Shown here piece after piece: positions 46,383 through 53,796 of a DNA stretch of 64,000 bases. The position numbers were made by a program, and so were the translations under genes. The stretch covers positions 1,979,419 to 2,043,418 of the forward strand of contig NZ_OY781872.1 in assembly GCF_963677065.1 (NCBI RefSeq). Reading direction: 5' to 3'. Every line of letters begins with the position of its first letter. Position 1 is the stretch's first letter. The notes under the pieces are model-generated. The model was not told the origin of the DNA, did no database searches, and saw only the letters and a program-made list of their open reading frames with translations. This stretch comes from an uncultured Methanoregula sp. (GTDB lineage Archaea > Halobacteriota > Methanomicrobia > Methanomicrobiales > Methanospirillaceae).

Positions 46383-46776
46383 CCGGCAATCATCCCGGAG
46401 TGCCCGCTGAGGGGATGAGTGCCCGGAGGGATTGGCCGGACCCTGAAGTGAAGCCAAAAAACCCTGGAGATCCTACCGGATACTGGTTCCGGCACTATCA
46501 CAAAAGTGGAAGGGAAGACCCGATGGTTCCCTTCATCATCGTCATCATTATCCAAAGACTGGTTCATGCGGAACACTAATCCAATCATTGACGTTGGATT
46601 ATCGATAACAGCTATAATCGCCTCCCCTATAATGAACCTTGCGCTTGGGAAAAAAATGAGCAGTGTGCATATACCCTCTTTCATAACGCACCCTTGGCCC
46701 AGGTGCGTTTTTGTCCTGCTGCACGTTATAATATCCGACCCATTTTATCTGCCTGACCCTCAGGAACATTGATGTG

Positions 46777-46786
46777 GTTATATCAC
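46777..46786 (+). promoter_or_regulatory. TATA element of the HTH-CBS gene
   Basis: GGTTATATCA centred near 46781 predicts transcription from about 46805, at the ATG (46802), so the mRNA is probably leaderless. The 419-base divergent gap 46383-46801 also must hold the promoter of the amidoligase operon; I see ATTATAGG and GATTATAGC stretches on the minus strand near 46610-46630 but no gene I can support. Confidence 0.45.
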
Positions 46787-46801
46787 CATCAGTAATCAAC
46801 G

Positions 46802-47356
46802 ATGCATATCCCAACTCCCGAAGAACTCCGCTCACGCCGTGAGACACTCGGCATGAAGCAGACCGAACTCGCAAAACGCGCAGGGATCAGCCAGTCCATG
46901 GTTGCCCGGATCGAGGCCGGCAACGTCGATCCCCGGGTCAGCACGCTCAACAAGATTATAAATGTGCTCAACAGTTCCGAACCGCGGAAGATCCGGGCAA
47001 TCCAGATCATGCATACACCGGTTCTCTCCGTGCAACCGGAGGACCCGATAAGCCGGGCTGTCGATATCATCGAGAAGAACAATATCTCCCAGCTGCCGGT
47101 CATCGAGCGGGGGGTACCGGTCGGCTGCATCTCCGAATCGGTGATCGTCAAGGCCATCGAGCAGCAGCGGCTGCACAAATCCCACCAGTTCTCGGTCCGG
47201 GATTTCATGGAGACCGGTTTTCCTACCGTGCCTCCCGACATGGATGTAGAGACCGTGATCAACATCCTCCAGCAGAATCATGCCGTCCTGGTTGTGGAAG
47301 GCCGGCTCGTCCGGGGGGTCATCACCAAGCATGACCTGATCTCCCTCATTGTCTGA
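46802..47356 (+). CDS. HTH (XRE-type) transcriptional regulator with two CBS domains
   Basis: A 184-residue regulator. Residues 1-60 form a Cro/C1-type helix-turn-helix (MKQTELAKRAGISQSMVARI), and two CBS motifs follow (about 68-120 with VQPEDPISRAV, and 128-184 with VPPDMDVETVINILQQN, ending GVITKHDLISLI). CBS pairs bind adenine nucleotides or SAM, so DNA binding is likely tuned by energy or methylation state. Such HTH-CBS proteins are common in methanogens. It is divergent from the RLAN/ATP-grasp/YkgJ/GCS2 operon and is a natural candidate regulator of it (inference). A T-run follows the stop. Confidence 0.9.
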   Translation: MHIPTPEELRSRRETLGMKQTELAKRAGISQSMVARIEAGNVDPRVSTLNKIINVLNSSEPRKIRAIQIMHTPVLSVQPEDPISRAVDIIEKNNISQLPVIERGVPVGCISESVIVKAIEQQRLHKSHQFSVRDFMETGFPTVPPDMDVETVINILQQNHAVLVVEGRLVRGVITKHDLISLIV

Positions 47357-47387
47357 TTTTTTCTTATTTGGGCCGGATTGAACAAAT

Positions 47388-47397
47388 CTTTATATGG
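47388..47397 (+). promoter_or_regulatory. TATA element of the 33-residue membrane protein gene
   Basis: CTTTATATGG predicts transcription from about 47418, placing the hairpin at 47421-47437 at the very 5' end of the message. Confidence 0.5.
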
Positions 47398-47420
47398 GAA
47401 AATCCCCGAGGTATCTTTGT

Positions 47421-47437
47421 CGTGGCCTCATGCCACG
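47421..47437 (+). promoter_or_regulatory. Leader hairpin ahead of a small membrane protein
   Basis: CGTGGC-CTCAT-GCCACG is a perfect 6-bp stem with a 5-base loop beginning within a few bases of the predicted transcription start and ending 12 bases before the ATG. It may stabilise the short message or affect ribosome access. Confidence 0.45.
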
Positions 47438-47449
47438 CGGAGTTTTACC

Positions 47450-47551
47450 ATGGCAGAAGAATCAGGCGAAATCAGCAGTACGACGGTGATCGGTATCGGG
47501 ATTGTCATATTTGTCGTCATTGTAGCGGTCTGGTACCTTTTCCTGAAATAA
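47450..47551 (+). CDS. 33-residue single-span membrane protein
   Basis: A very short gene: an acidic, polar N-terminus (MAEESGEISSTT) followed by one strongly hydrophobic span (VIGIGIVIFVVIVAVWYLFL) and a final Lys. It has its own TATA element 50-60 bases upstream and a leader hairpin. T-runs follow the stop, in the gap to the convergent tpiA. The pattern matches small single-pass regulators or subunits of membrane complexes, but nothing ties it to a particular partner. The codon pattern and promoter make a real gene likely. Confidence 0.6.
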   Translation: MAEESGEISSTTVIGIGIVIFVVIVAVWYLFLK

Positions 47552-47578
47552 ATCAGAATCTTTCCCGCTTTTTTAAAA

Positions 47579-48247
47579 TCAGAGTTTTGAGACCAGGTCC
47601 CGGAGAACGGTTCCCGGCTCTTTGGATTTGACCACGCTTGACGCGAGCAGGACCCCGTCGGTCCCGAGATCAATGGCAATTTTCACGCATTCCCCGCTCT
47701 GGATGCCGGCCCCGGTGAGCACTTTCACGTTCGGGTTGACCGCACGGACAGCAGCAACGGATTTTTTGATAATATCCGGGTTGGCTTTCGAGACCGAGAC
47801 CCCGCTCCCGATGAGTTCGGGCGGCTCGATGGCAACATAGTTCGGCCCAAGGGCCGCTGCACCTGCGCTTGTCGCCTCGTTGTTCGTGCAGACCACCGAG
47901 ATGAGTTTGGCCGCTGCAAGTCCCCGGACCGAGGATTCGATATCGGCTATGGTCAGGCGCCGCTCGGAATGGTTGACGAGCGAACCGGCTGCTCCTGCAG
48001 TCCGGATAGCTTCGACCGTGATATGACCGGTGTTTGCTCCCGGCTCGCAGCCGTCAACGTGCTGGGCATAGACCGGGATGGCGAAATGGTGGGCAAGCGG
48101 ATGAAGATCGATAAAGGACGGGGCAAGGCCGATCGTGACCCCGCTCTCCTGCATAACACGCTGAGCTTCGTTGGCTATCAGGTGGGCCCGGTTGCCCATG
48201 CCTTCCTTGTACGTCTTCAAGTTTACCAGAACCAGGGGTGATGTCAT
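47579..48247 (-). CDS. tpiA: Triosephosphate isomerase (archaeal type)
   Basis: Interconverts dihydroxyacetone phosphate and glyceraldehyde 3-phosphate. The 222 residues match the short archaeal TIM. The substrate Lys lies in VNLKTYKEG, the catalytic His in LVNHSERR and the catalytic Glu in [13 protein letters not shown]; the phosphate loop is near [10 protein letters not shown]. The ATG at 48247 is preceded by AGGAGA and by a minus-strand TATA element (GATATATAATT near 48291). It complements the aldolase and FBPase genes about 12 kb away. Confidence 0.95.
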   Translation of the reverse strand: MTSPLVLVNLKTYKEGMGNRAHLIANEAQRVMQESGVTIGLAPSFIDLHPLAHHFAIPVYAQHVDGCEPGANTGHITVEAIRTAGAAGSLVNHSERRLTIADIESSVRGLAAAKLISVVCTNNEATSAGAAALGPNYVAIEPPELIGSGVSVSKANPDIIKKSVAAVRAVNPNVKVLTGAGIQSGECVKIAIDLGTDGVLLASSVVKSKEPGTVLRDLVSKL

Positions 48248-48285
48248 TTTCCGTCTCCTGTCCCGTGGAAAGGGACATGGTATGA

Positions 48286-48296
48286 TAATTATATAT
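48286..48296 (-). promoter_or_regulatory. TATA element of tpiA
   Basis: On the minus strand GATATATAATT centred near 48291 lies about 25 bases before a predicted start at 48265, leaving an 18-base leader containing AGGAGA. Confidence 0.5.
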
Positions 48297-48329
48297 CTGG
48301 CCCGGGCGGGAAGAAAATAATTGCCCCTC

Positions 48330-51002
48330 CTACTCTTTGAGCCCGCGGAGGAAGTGCCCGGCCGTGATCCCGCCCGCTGAGATCTGCCGGGCTTTTTCCT
48401 TGAGAGCTGCAAGCGTCGGGTCCCCGGGGGCTGATGTTCCGGAATTGGTCCGGTCAACCGCGGCCCGGTACAGGGCGGTCATCTCCTGTGTATACCGTGC
48501 AGGTTTCCCGCGAGCGTCAATTGCGATTTCATGGATCCCCGCTGCCCCGATCGCGGGAAGGTGATCGAGCAGGCAGAGTTCAGCGGAATTGCCGATCCAG
48601 GTCCGGCAGCTCCCGTCAGTCCGGACCGGGAATACCCGGCCGGTCTCATCCCGGAGTCCAAGGAAACCGGCCTGAAGTCTGCCTGCATCGCCCGTCCTCT
48701 TCGGGCAGGCATCCGGAACCAGGCGCGGGATGCAGTCGTCCGTGATCATTGCCTCGGCAGCTCCCTGGACAACAAGGGAAAAAACCGGGGCGGTTCCGGG
48801 GGCTTCTGCCTGGAGAGCGAGAGTACGGATCTCGTCAAGGGAGAGTTCGGAAGAGAGCGTGAGACTCCGGAGGAGGGCCCCCGCGGATCCTGCTGCAGCA
48901 TGGTTGAAGATGTTCAGCCCGGGACCGCCAGAGAGTGCAATCCGGGGAAAAGTGCCGGACAGGAAAAGAGCTGTCCCGAAATGCTCCACCATGCATTCCT
49001 CCAGACCTTCCCTGATGAGCAGGGGCAGGTGGGGAAGCACGGCCTCCAGGTACGCGTTGCGGGTGATCCGGGGCAGTTTCCAGACAAACCGGCAGCCGGA
49101 CTGCCGGCAGATCGCGAGCGCTCTTTCCAGCTGCTCCCCCGCCGTAAGCGGAGGTGAACGGGCCTGGCAGAGATGGTGCGGCATCGGGAAATCCGGTTCA
49201 AAGCATATGATCTGTGCACCGGAGTCCGCAGCCGCGCTCACCCCCTCGAGCGTATCGGTGTACACGGCAAGGCGGAGAGCTGGGTTATCCCCGTAAGCCC
49301 CGGCAGTCGCGTCACTTGCGGCCCGGTGCCGGCTGCGGAGCGCATCCCACCGTCCCCGGGCTTCTGCCACAGCTTCCGGTGCCGGCAGGGATGCCCCGAT
49401 CAGTGCCTTTTCTGCTGCTGCCAGGATATCGCGTCGGACCTGGTTGATCTTCGCAACCGGTGCAAACCGGTCCCCTGCATACAAAAGGGAGATCTCCCGG
49501 ATAATAAACGGGGAACCGCCGGTCTTTTGGAGCTGCTGCAGGAGCATCTCCTTTGTAAGCGGTTGCGACCGGGCCGGCTCCATATGGAGATCCGAATGGA
49601 CAACGAACGGCACCGGCTCCCGGCCGGGACAAAGGATCCGTCCCGCTGCAGTGATACTGCCATCCGGCTGCACGCTGATGTCCAGGTGAAGCGGCACCGG
49701 GCGGAGCAGGTCCGGGGAAGGATCGGCTATGATCCGGTTGGCCCGGTTCTCCAGTTCCCGGGAGAAGGTGACCGAGACCCGGGTCTTTGGCAGGATCTCC
49801 CGGGACACCGCGATACGTATCCCATCCTTTTCCCGTGCAGGAACCGTGTTGAGCGAAAATCCCCATTCTTCGCCACCCGGTGTTCCGGAGAAGAGAAGAC
49901 CGTCGCCGGGTGCCGGAATATAGGATCCGCTGAGCCGGACCGAGGCACTGCCGGTCTTCCGGTCATACCGGGTCACAACTCCAATTTCCAGGCCCCGGTT
50001 GTCCGGCGCATCTTGGCCCATGAGGGCATCATGGTGATCGCCCAGAAGGTAGCCCCGGGTAAATCCCCGGGAGAATGAAAGGCTAAGATCCCGCATAGCA
50101 TTGCCCGGTTCCGGGGCGTGTCCTCCGGCCAGTGCGTCCAGTGCCCTGCGATAGGCCGAGACCACGACCGCAACATACTGGGGAGATTTCATCCGCCCTT
50201 CGATCTTGACGGAGGCAACCGATCCCGCGATATCGCTGAGCCTCGGATACGTGCAGAGATCCTTTGGCGAGAGGAGATAACGGTAGGGCAGGGAAATCTC
50301 CCGTACCTTCTGCGGCCTCCCGTACGCATCGGTATCACCTGCCACAAGCGCATAGGGTTTCCGGCAGGGCTGGGCGCACATGCCCCGGTTGCCGCTTCGT
50401 CCGCCGATAACGGACGAGAGGAGGCACTGGCCCGAGTAACTGTAGCAGAGCGCCCCGTGGGCGAAGACCTCGAGGCCGATCCCCAGGTCGCGGGTTGCCT
50501 CAGCTATCTGCCGGACTTCGGGAAGGGAGAGTTCACGGGCAAGGACAACGCGGCGGAACCCCAGCCCTGCAGCCCACCGGACCCCGTCCGTAGTATGGAT
50601 GGTCATCTGGGTGGAGGCATGGAGAACGAGACCGGGTACTATTTCCCGGGCAAGGGCCGCAACCCCGGTATCCTGTACGAGGACAGCGTCAACGCCAATC
50701 CCGTACAGCCAGATAAGATAATCTACGACACCGGAGAGTTCCCGGTCATGGATGAGGGTGTTGACCGTGACATAGACCCGGACCCCGTATCGATGGGCGT
50801 ACCGGACCGCCTCTTCGATCTCCGCATCCGAGAAGTTGGCAGCGAATTTCCGGGCCCCGAACCGTTTCCCGCTCAGGTAGATTGCGTCGGCCCCGGCTGC
50901 CACCGCTGCCCGGAACGCTTCGGGCGAACCGGCCGGAGCGAGAAGCTCGGGAATAGCAGCAGGGAATTTCACGACAAGCGGGGATTTGCGGGGAGCGGTC
51001 AT
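48330..51002 (-). CDS. Peptidase U32 family protein with DUF3656-type C-terminal region
   Basis: The 890 residues begin with a TIM-barrel U32 domain ([36 protein letters not shown]) and carry the cysteine motifs [12 protein letters not shown] and [10 protein letters not shown], which in the bacterial relatives RlhA and TrhP/YegQ are linked to hydroxylation of 23S rRNA or tRNA rather than to proteolysis. The long C-terminal half fits DUF3656-containing U32 proteins. A role in RNA modification is therefore more likely than peptidase activity (inference). The ATG at 51002 overlaps the stop of the upstream membrane gene; the frame stays open to 51611 but that segment only shadows that gene. Confidence 0.87.
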   Translation of the reverse strand: MTAPRKSPLVVKFPAAIPELLAPAGSPEAFRAAVAAGADAIYLSGKRFGARKFAANFSDAEIEEAVRYAHRYGVRVYVTVNTLIHDRELSGVVDYLIWLYGIGVDAVLVQDTGVAALAREIVPGLVLHASTQMTIHTTDGVRWAAGLGFRRVVLARELSLPEVRQIAEATRDLGIGLEVFAHGALCYSYSGQCLLSSVIGGRSGNRGMCAQPCRKPYALVAGDTDAYGRPQKVREISLPYRYLLSPKDLCTYPRLSDIAGSVASVKIEGRMKSPQYVAVVVSAYRRALDALAGGHAPEPGNAMRDLSLSFSRGFTRGYLLGDHHDALMGQDAPDNRGLEIGVVTRYDRKTGSASVRLSGSYIPAPGDGLLFSGTPGGEEWGFSLNTVPAREKDGIRIAVSREILPKTRVSVTFSRELENRANRIIADPSPDLLRPVPLHLDISVQPDGSITAAGRILCPGREPVPFVVHSDLHMEPARSQPLTKEMLLQQLQKTGGSPFIIREISLLYAGDRFAPVAKINQVRRDILAAAEKALIGASLPAPEAVAEARGRWDALRSRHRAASDATAGAYGDNPALRLAVYTDTLEGVSAAADSGAQIICFEPDFPMPHHLCQARSPPLTAGEQLERALAICRQSGCRFVWKLPRITRNAYLEAVLPHLPLLIREGLEECMVEHFGTALFLSGTFPRIALSGGPGLNIFNHAAAGSAGALLRSLTLSSELSLDEIRTLALQAEAPGTAPVFSLVVQGAAEAMITDDCIPRLVPDACPKRTGDAGRLQAGFLGLRDETGRVFPVRTDGSCRTWIGNSAELCLLDHLPAIGAAGIHEIAIDARGKPARYTQEMTALYRAAVDRTNSGTSAPGDPTLAALKEKARQISAGGITAGHFLRGLKE

Positions 51003-51535
51003 GGCAGGAGCACCTTGTACAGGCCCATGGTGAGAAGTATGGTGATGATGAGGGATATGACATATCCTGCCATGGTCACGAGTAGCGCCCGGTTCTCCTG
51101 CCACCCGAGCACCCAGGAGACCGGTGCACAGGCATAGACCCCAAGAAGGATCTCGCAGGGGATGAGCGTAAGGATCCCGTACCGTTCCACCGAGGCCGAA
51201 CTGTGGGAATACTTGCGGCTCTTCTCCAGGAACTGTGAAACGGGCTCGGATGTCTCGCCAAGGGTATTGAAGACATCGTACAGCCCGAGAAAGAGACCGG
51301 TCTCGGTACACATCAGGATATAGAAAACGATCCCGGGAGAGAGTCCGAGCGCAAGACCGACCGGTGCTGCCCCGTACTCGATAAGGAACCCGGCCGACAT
51401 GACCGCTAGGATGGAAGCGGCAGGAACTCCCAGGAAGAGAGCCGGGACCAGCGGAAGGATCACAGCCACGAGCACGAAGCGTGCCAGTGCCCGCACGAGT
51501 TTTCTTACAACCCCTGAAATTTTCCCGGGCTCCAT
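50999..51535 (-). CDS. Multi-pass membrane protein, function unknown
   Basis: A 178-residue integral membrane protein with about four to five hydrophobic segments (LVAVILPLVPALFLGV, ILAVMSAGFLIEYGAAPVGLALGL, IVFYILMCTETGLFLGLYDVF, ILTLIPCEILLGVYACAPVSWV, and VTMAGYVISLIITILLTMGLY near the end). I do not recognise the family; it resembles small-export or holin-like archaeal membrane proteins only in general shape. Its stop overlaps the start of the U32 gene (ATGA), so both are co-translated and may be functionally linked. Confidence 0.72.
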   Translation of the reverse strand: MEPGKISGVVRKLVRALARFVLVAVILPLVPALFLGVPAASILAVMSAGFLIEYGAAPVGLALGLSPGIVFYILMCTETGLFLGLYDVFNTLGETSEPVSQFLEKSRKYSHSSASVERYGILTLIPCEILLGVYACAPVSWVLGWQENRALLVTMAGYVISLIITILLTMGLYKVLLP

Positions 51536-51806
51536 GATCTGGTATAGTGTTGCTGCCGCAAGGGAATAAACTGGTATCTTCCGGGAGGGTCTCTCTCATG
51601 AAATTCGTCACATGGCAAGTACGATAACGGGGGAGTTATGCCCGGTTGAACAATCTGTCTTCTGTCATGAGTTGAAATAAAAATTTCTGTGAGAGAATCT
51701 CTTTGAGAACTGCGTACTGTATCCTCCATTGTAATAACCGGTCGCTATTTTTCATTCAGTTTCTCTCAAACATTCCTTTCCATTCTTTACTCAGTAACGA
51801 GTGTGA

Positions 51807-51851
51807 CCCCCTCTCTCCCCCAGAGGGGGAAGCAACCCAGGGGGGCTTCCC
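51807..51851. repeat. Overlapping G/C-run hairpins in a non-coding stretch
   Basis: CCCCCTCT (51807-51814) pairs with AGAGGGGG (51822-51829), and GGGAAGC (51827-51833) pairs with GCTTCCC (51845-51851), giving two mutually exclusive stems. A TGACCCCC direct repeat flanks them (51804 and 51852). The 728-base gap 51536-52263 shows no protein-coding pattern. Confidence 0.5.
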
Positions 51852-51933
51852 TGACCCCCCAAATGCGTTCCTGTCTCCCCAGAAATTTAACAGAACAAAC
51901 AATCTTCGTCTTGGTTGATGAAACCGTACTAAG

Positions 51934-51964
51934 GCCGCCGCGGGGCGTCCTTCGGGGCGGCGGC
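51934..51964. other. Very stable GC hairpin, possible ncRNA element
   Basis: GCCGCCGC (51934-51941) and GCGGCGGC (51957-51964) form a perfect 8-bp GC stem around a 15-base loop inside an otherwise AT-rich intergenic region. It lies upstream of a terminator-like site at 52115-52140, so both may belong to one untranslated transcript. Confidence 0.45.
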
Positions 51965-52114
51965 AGCAATCGCTCATGGGGTATCAGCCCACATCGTATA
52001 ATCATGCGAATAGATTTTTTCTTAGAAATTTTGTTTAATCCGGCAACTGGATGGTTTTCATTTTCACAAATTGGGGAATCACTATCCAAAGCAAAGAGAA
52101 AAATATAAAAAAAT

Positions 52115-52140
52115 CAGTGATTTATCACACATTTTTTTTT
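52115..52140 (+). terminator. Hairpin with T-run ending an unassigned transcript
   Basis: AGTGAT-TT-ATCAC is a short stem followed within four bases by nine T residues (52132-52140). There is no gene directly upstream on this strand, so it either ends a non-coding RNA from 51.6-52.1 kb or insulates aroD. Confidence 0.45.
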
Positions 52141-52263
52141 AGAATGAATCTTATTTTCTGGGATTATTATTTTTGAATATGAACTGGAAATTTATCAAAT
52201 TTCACTATAGGATATTTTCCGGTGACCACACCTTTTTGTGAACCGCCATCCAACACCGGGTAC

Positions 52264-52896
52264 ATGAAGATCATTGCAGCGCTCACGGACCCGGCCGATG
52301 CCGCCCTTGCACAGCAGCAGGGAGCGGATATGATCGAACTCCGGCTCGACCTGATGGAGACCGGTCCGGAAGAAGCGGTGCAGCAGTGCAGGAAACACTC
52401 GAATCTTCCTGTAATCGCAACGTTCCGCTCTGCGCAGGAGGGCGGCCGGTATTTCGGGAACGGCGATGAATGGGAGAAGAAGATCCGGTCCATTCTCCCC
52501 CTGGTGGATTACGTTGATGTCGAGCAGCAGTTCATGCGGAACGCGGCCTGCGTGAAAGAAGCCGGCAGGAAGATCATCGCCTCCCACCATGCCCCGATCA
52601 TGATGCCCCTCCCGGTCCTCTTCGTGCTGGAACGGGAGCTCCGGGCGTACGGGGATATCGTGAAGATCATTGTCACGCCCCAGAACGAGAACGATATTAT
52701 CGAACTCATCGCGTTCACGCACGAGATCAAGATGCCGCTCTGCACCGGTGTCATGGGGAACAGATTCCGGTTTGCCCGGGCAGTGCTGCCGCTCTTTGGC
52801 TCCGAACTGGTGTATTGCCATGTCGGGAAGACCACTGCCGAGGGACAGTACTCGGTTGAGGAGTTCCGGCAGCTGCAGAAATTGTTGAACGGGTGA
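52264..52896 (+). CDS. aroD: 3-Dehydroquinate dehydratase, type I
   Basis: Shikimate pathway enzyme forming 3-dehydroshikimate through a Schiff base. The 210 residues show the type I TIM barrel: ADMIELRLDLME, the catalytic His in IASHHAP, the Schiff-base Lys in DIVKIIVTP and the C-terminal substrate loop VGKTTAEGQYS. The ATG at 52264 gives the usual start; a GTG at 52222 would add 14 unlikely residues. It stands alone, with a hairpin-rich non-coding region upstream and decayed sequence downstream (52897-53270, no supported gene). Confidence 0.94.
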   Translation: MKIIAALTDPADAALAQQQGADMIELRLDLMETGPEEAVQQCRKHSNLPVIATFRSAQEGGRYFGNGDEWEKKIRSILPLVDYVDVEQQFMRNAACVKEAGRKIIASHHAPIMMPLPVLFVLERELRAYGDIVKIIVTPQNENDIIELIAFTHEIKMPLCTGVMGNRFRFARAVLPLFGSELVYCHVGKTTAEGQYSVEEFRQLQKLLNG

Positions 52897-53270
52897 TGAG
52901 ATCGCTCTGCGCCTTTTCCTTGAGAATGTATCCGGTTCTCGGGGCGATTACTGCATGCCGGATGCCGGTATCGTCTGTCTTCCAGGCCTCGTTTCCTCCC
53001 ACTTTCCCGGGAGCAACTGACCTAAACCCATCCGGGCCCGTACGGGGCTCCGTTTGCCAATCCGGCGATCCCGTTTTCCGGCTCCAGGGGAAATGGTGTC
53101 CACGCTCACGGAGAAAACCTATTTTCGGGCGTCTTTTCCAAAAAGAGACGATTATCCCCCCACTCAAACCTGCAAAATAGCGGGCTTCTGTGTGCCCCCT
53201 TTTTTTGACGATCTACTGTAGGCCGGAATGAAAGGAAGGCCTGTTTTGGGGTACGGACCCGCTGACCGGT

Positions 53271-53354
53271 TCGATGAACTGGCTTGTCGGGGATAATGTA
53301 GCATCGTCAGGCGCCTACTTCATCGGCTGGATGGCATCCGGGTATGGTGGTGCC
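53271..53354 (+). pseudogene. Displaced 84-base copy of the toxin pre-tip region
   Basis: This stretch matches 57670-57753 inside the large secreted protein at 80 of 84 positions and reads SMNWLVGDNVASSGAYFIGW in the same frame as there. Beyond it the sequence diverges at once. It is a remnant of a related gene or a recombination fragment. It has no start codon or ribosome site of its own. Confidence 0.8.
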
Positions 53355-53469
53355 TGGGAGAGTGTCTCGTCCGGTTGCAGGAGAATATCGTTCGGCTTCC
53401 CTCTGACAATTCCCCGCCAATAATATTTCACAATCTATTTACAGCACCGCATGGAATTTTTCCTGTCCA

Positions 53470-53778
53470 ATGATCGCAGGCACGATTACCCTCAGCAACC
53501 CGAACGGCAAGACAGCTTCACTGGCAAATGCCTTCACTGTCGTCCAGCCGGTGATCCCGGTTGACGGCTTGTTGTCGCTGCCCCGCATTATCAACGGAAA
53601 CGGCCTGTACGAGGACCTGAACGGGAACGAACATCTCGATTATGCCGATGTGAATGCGTTCTGGAACAAGCATGCCTGGATAGCGTCCAACGAGCCGGTG
53701 ACCGGATTCGATATCGACCAGAGCGGCAACGTTACCCGTGCCGATGCGGTGGCGTTGTTCTGGAGAGTGTTTTCGTAA
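53470..53778 (+). pseudogene. Orphan C-terminal fragment of a surface protein (TIG end plus dockerin-like repeats)
   Basis: The 102-residue frame opens with SNPNGKTASLANAFTV, the usual end of an IPT/TIG beta-sandwich domain, and continues with two Ca-binding dockerin-like repeats (DLNGNEHLDYADVNAFW and DIDQSGNVTRADAVALFW). It lacks a signal peptide, so it cannot work alone as a surface protein; the frame upstream of the ATG is also open for some 60 bases. I read it as the 3' end of a broken surface gene. A stand-alone small calcium-binding protein is the less likely alternative. It ends 18 bases before the large secreted protein. Confidence 0.6.
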
Positions 53779-53796
53779 TCGCAGGAAAATAGTAGG

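Noticed and set aside
46379..46684. Minus-strand frame of about 100 codons ending in an ATGA overlap with the RLAN-like gene
   Set aside because: The overlap is attractive, but the translation has no coherent fold pattern or ribosome site, and the region must hold two promoters. Kept as unproven.
51003..51611. N-terminal extension of the U32 gene frame
   Set aside because: This part is Arg/Gly/His-rich noise overlapping the membrane protein gene; the ATG at 51002, overlapping that gene's stop, is the natural start.
52893..53180. Plus-strand frame starting within a GTGA overlap at the end of aroD
   Set aside because: The translation is Pro/Arg/Ser-rich without family features and looks like drifted intergenic sequence.
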